This document shows positions 56,481 to 64,000 of a DNA stretch of 64,000 nt, one piece after another. Each line of letters begins with the position of its first letter. The first letter of the stretch is position 1. The notes below the pieces were generated by a model, which had not been told where the DNA came from, ran no database searches, and was given only the letters and a program-made list of their open reading frames with translations. The position numbers were made by a program, and so were the translations under genes. The stretch is from Adiantum capillus-veneris (Eukaryota > Streptophyta > Polypodiopsida > Polypodiales > Pteridaceae), in contig CM043959.1 of NCBI GenBank assembly GCA_014529385.2, forward strand, positions 91,431,529 to 91,495,528, in the 5' to 3' direction.

Positions 56481-57535
56481 GAATCAAAGGTGCATAAACA
56501 ACCTATCAAGGAAATAGAGATTCGGAGAGTCACTTTTGAGGATGCTGCCTCAGAGACAGTGAAATCAACTCAGCGGGCTAGTGATGTACCTTCCACGAGC
56601 AATGCTCTAGAGGGAGCGGATAGCAATGGTCAAGGAGTGAGATGGTCTACTAGAGTCTCTCGTCCACCTGCGTGTTTTGAGCCAGGTCTTGATTACATCA
56701 TGTTGATCGACTGCGGTGAGCCAAGCTGCTACCAAGATGCCATGATGACGGATGATGTGGTGAAGTGGGAGTAGGCTATGGACTTTGAGTATAACTCAAT
56801 TCTGGCTAATGACACTTGGGACTTGGTAGAACTACCAAATGATGCAAAATCTTTACCTTGCAAATGGTTTTACAAGAAGAAATTTACCTCAAGTGATCCA
56901 AATCCAAAGTAGAAGGCTAGACTTGTAGCCAAAGGGTTCAAACAGCAAAAGGGAGTCGATTTTGATGAAATCTTCTTGCATGTGGTCAAGATGACAATGC
57001 TTAGGACCGTACTTGGTCTTGTAGCCATTGAGGACATGGAACTTGTCCAAATGGATGTGAAGACAACATTTCTTCACGGGGATCTCTTTTAGGATGTTTA
57101 CATGTAGCAGCCTGAAGGGTTTGTTCAGGAGAACGCATCTCGTGAAGAGCTAGTATGTAAACTCAAAAAGAAACTTTATGGCTTAAAGCAGGGTTCAAGG
57201 CAGTGGTATCATAAATTTGATACATGTATGAGGTCTCAAGGATATAAAAGGAGCGAAGAGGATCACTGCTTGTACACAAGAAATCTAGATGATGGCTCGA
57301 TGATCATTCTAGTTTTGTATGTTGATGACATGCTTATAGCTGGGAAATCCATTGCAGAAATTGCCAACTTGAAGAAAACACTTAGCAATAATTTTGCAAT
57401 GAAAGATTTGGGGGATGCTACACACTTTCTTGGCATACACATCAGAAGAGATCGCAAACGTCGTATTCTTGAGTTATCTTAGGAAACATACATTGAGAAA
57501 GTTTTGTAGTGTTTCAATATGTAGGGGGGGAAAGC
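56481..57535 (+). pseudogene. Element G reverse transcriptase
   Basis: After a linker (56481-56770) and a TAG at 56772, RT begins NDTWDLVELPNDAKSLPCKW. It continues with ARLVAKGFKQQKGVDFDE and MDVKTTFLHGDLF (first catalytic Asp), and KLYGLKQGSRQW. The catalytic box is LYVDDMLIAGKS at 57315-57350, intact. In-frame TAG codons lie near 56911, 57091, 57105, 57480 and 57508; several replace Gln or Glu codons expected from the family. Non-functional. Confidence 0.88.
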
Positions 57536-58276
57536 ATTGAGTACCCCAATGCAGGCATTCTTGAAACTCAGCAAGGAAGATGCACCCAAATCTGATGCTG
57601 AGCGAGCTGAAATGGCTAAGGTACCATATTCTTTGGCAGTGGGCAGTCTCATGTATGCTATGGTGGCCACAAGACCAAACATTGCTTTTGCAGTGGGAGT
57701 GGTGAGCCGATATATGGAAAATCCTGGTAGCAAGCATTGGGAAGTAGTGAAGCAAATTCTTAGGTACCTCAAAGGTACGGTCAACAGGTGTTTATGCTTT
57801 GGGAATAGTGATGCATCCATCGTGGGTTATGCGGATGCAGACTGTGGGTTGTGTCGACAAACAACAGGAGATCGACATCTGGCTATTTCTTCATATTTGC
57901 TGGAGCAGCAGTATCTTGGAGGTCATGTCTTCAAGATTGTACGTCGTCTTCCACTACGGAAGCAGAGTACGTTGCATTGTCGGATGCAAGTAAAGAGGCT
58001 GTATGGTTATCTCGCTTGGTCAAAAATCTTGGCATTGATGAGACTCGAGTGATATAGTGTGATAGTCAGAGTGCTCTTGCATTGGCAAGAAATCGCGTGT
58101 TTCACTCCAAATCGAAACACATTGAAGTCAGGTATCATCTCGTGAGAGATTTCTTGGCCAAAAAGCTCATTGATTTGGTCAAGGTACACACTGACAACAA
58201 CCCAGTAGATGCTTTGACGAAAGGCTTAGCTTTGGAGTGGCTTACACATTGCAGTGAGTTGATGGGTATAGGTTGA
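57536..58276 (+). pseudogene. Element G RNase H
   Basis: MYAMVATRPNIAFAVGVVSR and HWEVVKQILRYLKGTVNR lead into the copia RNase H (YADADCG with the first catalytic Asp). A frame change near 57860 gives RSTSGYFFIFAGAAVSWRS and TTEAEYVALSDASKEAVWL. A stop near 58056 precedes HIEVRYHLVRDF and DALTKGLALEW, the usual copia C-terminus. Confidence 0.88.
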
Positions 58277-58345
58277 AGCCACTAGATTGCTTCATGGTTG
58301 TACATAGCAATTCACTTGGGGTGCGTTGGCCTTCAAGTGGGCGTT

Positions 58346-58551
58346 TGTTGGGATTCAAGTCAACTGGCCGGACATCCCACTTACTACTAACCCATCTACT
58401 AACTTAATTATGTATATACTTATTCTTTAATTACAACAAAAAAAGGAGTTGCAACAACAGGATAACGTTGCTGTGCGCTCCACCCAAAGTAAATCTCTCT
58501 CTCTCTCTACTCTCGCACTTGCACTCGCACACGCTTCCCACGGCACCTTCA
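58346..58551 (+). repeat. Element G 3' LTR
   Basis: 206 bp, TGTTGGGATTC...CACCTTCA; followed by the target duplicate TTGTC. Confidence 0.95.
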
Positions 58552-58556
58552 TTGTC

Positions 58557-58952
58557 TATCATGTCAGTGTTTTCAACTTGTAAATACTGAGTTCCGTTTT
58601 TATTCATATACATTTTTCGTTATTTGTTTGCCCCGATTTCCTCTTCAAACTCTATGTCATGGTCATAAATGCGAATAACATACTCTTCATTAGGATCCAA
58701 GTAAACCTGAGCTCCATGGCGATTAGTCTAATAAAAGGTGAGTGTGTGCTTATAACGCATTGTCGTTCTGATTTCCAAACGAGTCGAATAGGAAGACATT
58801 TCAGATGTTGATTTTGAAAAAGTGTCTGAGACGCCTTCAAAGATAGTGTCCAAGTGATCACCTTGATTTACACTCTCTTCTATGGATACTCTACTAGTAG
58901 TCTCTCCAAATATGCCTTGGTTTGCTAGAATACGACCAAATCTAAGGTTCAT
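58557..58952 (-). pseudogene. Element C Gag N-terminus (other side of the copia insertion)
   Basis: It starts MNLRFGR at 58952 and carries VSIEESVNQ, as in B (30800). Frame changes near 58728 and 58660 lead into the segment around 58557, where the text CTATCATGTCAGTGTTTTCA continues the CCCCATTTGTC on the far side of element G; B shows the uninterrupted version at 30478-30500. Confidence 0.8.
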
Positions 58953-59364
58953 ATAGACTGGTGAAGCCCTGGATAGAGTACTTACCGTCGAATTGACTTG
59001 TTATCAACTTCTTCCTCTTGATGTGATTGCAACTTCTATCAAGCTTTCAATTCCTTGTCTACAACCTAATTCCTGTATCAGTTTTAATCAAGTTAGCTAA
59101 TCTTTCACAAAGACTATACAATTTCTGCTAACTATTGTGACTGGTCTATGTGTATCACTTCAATTTGAGCTAAGTGAGTTAGCAATTGAGACTTTCAGAT
59201 TCTACTTTTGCAAAAAGCCAAAGGACTAATCTGCAACCTGCAATCTGAGTGAACATGTACTAATTGGGATCCGATTGAACCCAAAATTGTCCGGTGGCCT
59301 TGTATTATGTTGGTCTAACATTGTACAAACTCAAAATTCCAAAATGTTGTCTCTGTGTATCAGT

Positions 59365-60377
59365 AGTACATAATCGTGATTATTTACTTTTCTCAAACTT
59401 TTATACTGTTTGGCTTGATTTTCCAAGTACTCAATTTGTTAAGGTCTCTGGACAAGTTTCACTTAGTTTGAATAAAATTTGTTCAAGTTATCAACTGTTT
59501 CATGTCCGCAAACTCAGTTTTTTGAAATCTGGCTTAAGTCTCACTTTCGTGATCCAAATTTCACCAAATTTGATTTGTGTGGTCTACTTGATATGCTTGA
59601 CCTTGTAGTATACTCAAATGTGCAAGAATAGCAAATTTTGTAGCAGTTGTAAATAATCGCGATTATTTACTCTTGCTATTTTTATGCAAGTTTTTGCCAA
59701 AATCTTGACACAGAATGGTTAAGCAGCTCAACTTAAGCTCCCTAGCGAAGTTTCATCAAGTTTGGATAATTCATGTTCAAATGGTCAACAATTTTGTGTC
59801 TGCGAACTGACTTTGCAAATTTGGCCACAATTTTCACTTCAATGATCCAAATCTTACCAAATTTGATTTGTGGGCTTAATATAACATGCTAAAACTAGTG
59901 GTATGCTGGGTTGATCAAAAAAGTTGAAAAATAGGTCAAAAGTAAATAATCGCGATTATTTAGTTATGTCAAATTTTTGTATCTTTTTGGTCAACTGAGT
60001 ATGTACACCTGTTTAACACATCAATATAAGCCTATGAGTCAAGTTTCACTGAGTTTGAACAAAATTTTCCCAATTTACACTCAAGTTCTCGATAGTCAGT
60101 ACAGATTTAAGTTTTTTCCAAGTTTTTGGTTAGTTTGGTGATCCAAATTCTATGGGCGCTTACAAAAGATGTTTGTACACATGCATAGAGTCTTTGGTAT
60201 CAACCTTGGTCACTTTTGAGCTGAAAGTAAATAATCGCTTTACTTATGGCCTAAAATGAGAACTTTTTTCAAAATTTTCAGTGAACAGTCTTTTCATGAG
60301 CTATTTTAAGCCTCTGAGTCAAGTCAAAACTTAATTTGGTTTAAAATGTCAAGAAAAAGTAAATAATTTGAGTTTTT
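59365..60377. repeat. Element C leader palindrome array
   Basis: Copies start at 59365 (two changes), 59648 (first base T), 59941 (near-perfect), 60226 (right arm lacks GATTA) and 60358 (left half only). Intervals are 283, 293, 285 and 132. The half-site is AGTAAATAATCG plus its reverse complement, as in B. The intervening sequence is loosely repetitive (GATCCAAATTTCACCAAA.TTGATTTGTG recurs). Confidence 0.9.
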
Positions 60378-60920
60378 GCAAACTCTTGAAAGTTTACCTC
60401 AAATGTGTCCTTAAGCTTACCCATTGGTTCATACAACTTTCAAAGAATAATCTCCAGTCGGATTCAATGGTGGACAGTCTTCTGGTGCTATTTCTAGCCG
60501 TAGACCTGAAATTTTGCAACGTCACATAAACAACTCACAATTGATTCTTTTGGATAGAGCAATGTTCTGAGATCCCACCTCGGATTCTACTTACCCTACT
60601 CCTAGATTCTATTGCGATGGGGTTGTGAAAAGTGTCCATAAACACTCGTTTTCTTGTTTTTTATGGTTTTTTGAGTTTTGATCTTAAAACGTTTCTCATC
60701 CATCAATCATTCTCAAAATCCTAATCTAATCCTACAATCCTACAATCCTAAAAGGTACTTAGTAAGTACAACCTACTTCCAAACTACCTCTACACAGCAA
60801 AAGACGACAATCTTAAGCTATGCGATTTTAAAAACAAAGTTTTGACTCTAGGAGATCCTAGAGGAAGTTAAAGGATAACTTCACAAGAGGCTCGTGTTTT
60901 TCCCTAGTTTAGGTCTCTTC
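60378..60920. other. Element C leader, no features seen
   Basis: Anonymous AT-rich sequence between the palindromes and the primer site. Confidence 0.5.
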
Positions 60921-60940
60921 GATCCCTGGCAGCGGCACCA
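60921..60940 (-). promoter_or_regulatory. Element C primer binding site (tRNA-Asp type)
   Basis: The minus strand reads TGGTGCCGCTGCCAGGGATC, 17 of 20 positions matching the complement of the plant tRNA-Asp 3' end. Confidence 0.85.
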
Positions 60941-60942
60941 AA

Positions 60943-61829
60943 TGTGGGACGGGTGTCTAACCTCACTCCTATCTTATTACAAACATAGCGAGAACCACGA
61001 ATATAATTGTCAATCCATGGGACGAAGCTGAATCTACTAGTGCATAGAGTCTACAAGAGGTTGTCAATCTCTTGGAAAACAACAATCAACTGCTGACTGA
61101 AATCACCAAAAGCTAGTCGCTCATCGCCAAACGAATCACAACCGTTACAACATCAAATGATATCCAAACGTTACGAAACTTCTAGGACATGTTTATAAGA
61201 CCTAAGCACACATGCTTATTGTCTCAAATCTCACTTTAGGTCACGTACGAAAATCGCGATTATTAACAGCAGTGAGTTTTTTGACCTAGTCATTTTCGAC
61301 CTAGAATACATCTAAATGCTTAGCAATGATGTCCTAATACCCCGCCTATACTTAGTTTATGATTTTGAAGATTAAATTCCTACTTATGATGAAATTAGGT
61401 CACAGGTCGACGACGCCAAAAGCTATGGATTACCATGAAATGCTTACGTCAATGCGTAGAGGTCTTACCTGCCGTTGCAACGCAACAGACGACACTGCAA
61501 TGTGACAACCGAGGAGGGACTAGGAAGTGTGAGAAGGAGAGAAGTGAGCGTCGTTAGCTCACGCTGTGTTTCTATCATCAAAAACTTATGAAAAACTTAC
61601 CAAAATTGGCTTTTATATCTTCGCCAAGGATTTTGTGGTCAAAACTAATAATCTGAGAGCTCTAATTAACGACAGGTTGATACAATCTGGAAGCTTGTAG
61701 CCCCGGCTCATCAATTACATTGTTTATCTGGAAAGTAGGAGTTACAACATTCTCGATTCATCAAAATAATAAGTGTTTTTTACAATAAGAGCTCCGAAAA
61801 ATGTTATCCAAGTTAGATTTCTGCTAACA
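60943..61829 (-). repeat. Element C 5' LTR
   Basis: About 887 bp; on the minus strand it starts TGTTAGCAGAAATC and ends CCCACA. It contains one copy of the palindrome core (AAATCGCGATTATT) at about 61245-61268, and its U3 start is shared with A and B. Confidence 0.85.
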
Positions 61830-62159
61830 TGCACCTCTTAGAGCAGAGTGCTACATCGGCACGACGAGAGTGAAGAGAGGAGAGGATAGAAGAAGTACAC
61901 AGGCACTAGGTGCAATCTCTCCCGTGCAAGAGTGAGCATTTTTCTCTTTTATGTTTTTATTTATAGATTTCTTGAATGCTCAAAGTGAATACATACTGGG
62001 TGGTCGGACATAAATGGCCATAGATCATAAAAGAGTACTTGAATAATGAAATATATATAAATAAGATGTCCTTTCATATAGCTCATAGCTTGATCATTCT
62101 TTTTCCACCTATCAGCTGCAATAAATATCAAAATATCAAATTCCATTACAAGAGATCTA
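61830..62159. other. No recognisable feature
   Basis: Anonymous sequence between element C and the Tat-type fragment. Confidence 0.5.
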
Positions 62160-62865
62160 ATGCTAGTTGTCAGCGGTGTGTCCTCCTAGCAATGAGGATG
62201 ATTTTTATGTGGCCATGTCAGTGGGCACTCTCTCCATTGGTGCGATGTTGATGCAGAAGGTGGGTAAGTGCTACAAGCCAATCTACTTTGATAGGCGGGT
62301 GGTTAGTCCAAGGGAAAGGTCATATACAGAGACTGAGCAGTGGGTGATGACCCTTGTTTTTGCCTACCGCAAGTTCAAAGTGCATTTGATCATTCAGAAG
62401 TTTTATGTACTCACCTCTAGCAGTTTTTTGCCTGAAGTGGTGCTCCATCTTAAGCCAGGAAGGCGGATTGGGAAGTGGGTGCTCGAGTTGCAGGAGTTTG
62501 AGTTTGAGTTCAAGATTGACCACACAAGATAACATTTGGTGGATATTTTAGTCAACAAGGAAGCATATTTTCCAATCTATCCAAGAGTGGTGAAGGAAGA
62601 CATTACAAAGGAGCCAGATTTAAAGGAAGCTTTCACAATGTGGTTCGACGGTGCTTATAGGAGAGTTGTGCAGAAAGCAAGAGGAGGAGTGATCATCTAA
62701 GATCCCCAGGGTACGGTAATTCTCTCCAAAACCTATGATTTAGAGGGTGCTCACACAAACAATGAAGCGGAGTATTTGACACTCCACTTGGGGTTTAAGC
62801 AATGAGTGGAGTTTGGCATCTCCGGGTTGGTGGTTAAAGGTGACGCTTTCTTAGTCATAAAAAAC
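62160..62865 (+). pseudogene. Element E: Tat-type gypsy fragment with two RNase H domains
   Basis: Frame 62167-62532 is the gypsy RNase H after RT (VGTLSIGAMLMQ, KPIYFDRRVVSPRERSYTET, WVLELQEFEFEFKIDH). After a TAA at 62530, the same frame continues with a linker and a second, archaeal-type RNase H: MWFDGAYRR near 62640, GGVII, a stop, DPQGTVILSKTYDL, then TNNEAEYLTLHLGF near 62757. Dual RNase H marks the Tat/Ogre branch of Ty3/gypsy and sets E apart from A-D. RT upstream and integrase downstream are missing; the fragment ends near 62865 against the helicase pseudogene. Confidence 0.85.
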
Positions 62866-64000
62866 CTACTCCATCATTCTCTCATACAAGATTTGGTATG
62901 TTGTATCAATTTCTTTTTGTCCTCCTAAAGAGAGAAGGATATCACATTTTGGCTTGGTTGAATGTATTTTCATAACAGTCCTAAGTGCAACATCTAGATA
63001 ATCACTCTTTGGTTACTTTGCATATAGAATCTTGATAGGAAATATTCTTCCGAGAATAGTGAAAGTGTTACAATAAAAAAAGTACCTAGAAACGTTCTCA
63101 ATGTCAACTGTAGTTGTGGTGACCATAAGACACAAATTTTTTTGGCGTCTCACTAGGTCCTTTGGCAGCAGCCCATAGAGGATTTTATGTGCTTCATCAA
63201 GTAGGATGAAAGATATATTGAGAGCTAGCTATCCATGAGCACTTCACTTAGAAGTATTCCACCTTTCAAATACTTGATTACTATATCAGGTCCTATTCAA
63301 TCCTCAAACCTATTCAAACCTCTTCAAAATAAGTGTGCAACCAAATTCTTCACAACCCTTTTGGATACATACATTATAGCCACTTTTTGAGGTTGTGTGC
63401 ATCCAAACTTTCCTTTTGTTGTGTACCTTGCTTCTACTAGATATTGTGTAACCTATGTTGTTTTCTCTTAACCAATTTCTCCAATAAAAAATAAAACTTG
63501 GTTTTCATGGATTGCTTTAGACACCTCATTTTTCAAATGGGATGACTTTGTCTTTGCTCCTCTATTGATAGATTTGACTGTTGTCCAAATGTGGGTGCCT
63601 TATCAAACGCATCCGTCTTCCACTCTGGTATGTCATGTGTAGAGAGTCCTACACCACGAGCTTCCTTAGCAACATGAAGCTCTCCTGGTTTGGCATGGGA
63701 TATTACCATGAATGATATGGGTACTGTGAGATGGAATCAAGCATGGTTCTTTGCTATTTCTCTCACAACTCTCTCCTCTCTTTAGTTAAAGTAGAATGTG
63801 TCATTGTAGCTCTCTGAAGTGAACCATCTGGATTTCTTACTATGTTAACTAGTGATATATCAATGGAGTACCTCATTTGCCCTCATAAGCAAGCTAATTC
63901 ATCCCCTTTGAGCTCAATTTCAAGCTCCTCTCTAGTGCGATACGAGAGTCTATATCCATTAGCATCATCATTGGGGTAATCCTCACATCCAAGATCCGTG
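62866..64000 (-). pseudogene. PRP22: PRP22/DHX8-type DEAH-box RNA helicase pseudogene, partial
   Basis: The minus strand, read from 64000 downward in shifting frames, gives EELEIELKGDE, RNPDGSLQRAT, KERREL, QRTMLDSI, EARGVGLSTHDIPEWKTDAF, APTFGQ, LSIEEQRQS, a degraded Walker A (GEIG-stop-EKTT near 63450-63485), [20 protein letters not shown], a DEAH box in LLDEAHKIL (63187-63198), LMVTTTTVD (motif III SAT is TTT), [31 protein letters not shown] and QILYERM near 62880. This is the order of PRP22, the spliceosomal helicase that releases mature mRNA. Over 370 residues read without intron-like gaps, so it is probably processed. Stops and frameshifts are frequent. The remainder lies beyond the right edge; the low-coordinate end meets element E. 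Confidence 0.9.

Larger units (their letters stand above)
52950..58551 (+). mobile_element. Element G: complete but decayed Ty1/copia retrotransposon nested in element C gag
   Basis: 5' LTR 52950-53146, primer site 53149-53160, gag 54269-55251, protease, integrase, RT and RNase H, 3' LTR 58346-58551. It is flanked by TTGTC at 52945-52949 and 58552-58556. Integrase before RT is the copia order; Gag wording (F.G.NF..W....D.L...) suggests the Tork/TNT1-like branch. The LTRs differ by about 15 substitutions and two small indels by eye, so the insertion is not recent. Stops and frameshifts occur in every domain. Confidence 0.92.
42530..61829 (-). mobile_element. Element C: Ty3/gypsy element with nested insertions, 3' end truncated
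   Basis: The minus-strand order is LTR (61829-60943), tRNA-Asp primer site, palindrome leader (60377-59365), gag N-terminus (58952-58557), copia insertion G, rest of gag (52944-50556), family F block (50555-46718), then protease C-terminus, RT-RNase H and integrase to about 42600. It breaks off inside the start of the second-protease region. Protein sequence is close to B. About 1.1 kb of linker and protease N-terminus is missing at the F block, judged against B (26965-28040). Confidence 0.88.

Overview
The window looks like repeat-rich nuclear DNA of a land plant. The evidence is plant-type Ty3/gypsy and Ty1/copia retrotransposons, primer sites that fit plant tRNA-Asp and initiator tRNA-Met, a dual-RNase-H (Tat-type) gypsy fragment, and decayed copies of plant-like host genes (PRP22/DHX8 helicase, an At4g28440-type OB-fold protein, a SWIB domain). 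I cannot place it more finely and found no convincingly intact host gene.

Layout. 1-17641: element A, a very long Ty3/gypsy element on the minus strand (5' LTR 16705-17641, primer site, leader, gag, protease, RT-RNase H, integrase, a second protease-like ORF, a basic W-motif ORF, a spacer, then a coiled-coil ORF running off the left edge). 17642-25100: older DNA with very long CT/AG microsatellites, a LINE fragment, SWIB and OB-fold pseudogenes and a 0.95-kb inverted-repeat element. 25100-31758: element B (minus), a relative of A with RT-integrase and most of its LTR deleted. 31759-about 39060: element D (plus), the 3' part of another relative carrying the coiled-coil ORF, polypurine tract and 3' LTR; its ORF is split by a solo LTR (family F, 36059-37669). 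39061-42530: no gene recognised. 42530-61829: element C (minus), close to B, opened by a tandem F-LTR block (46718-50555) and by a copia element G (52950-58551, target duplication TTGTC). 62160-62865: Tat-type gypsy fragment. 62866-64000: PRP22-type helicase pseudogene, minus strand.

How the parts relate. A, B, C and D share one architecture and are all decayed by stops, frameshifts or deletions. Three features set the group apart. First, its non-coding leader and 3' spacer carry 24-bp perfect palindromes at about 284-bp intervals; the palindrome differs between A, B/C and D but stays palindromic, and the interval is kept. Second, the integrase has two complete zinc-binding H2C2 modules in tandem, in both A and C. 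Third, pol is followed by a second retropepsin-like domain and, after a spacer, a roughly 1200-codon coiled-coil ORF that in D ends just before the polypurine tract. All reading was by eye; element ends and frameshift positions are approximate unless LTR ends or target duplications are quoted.
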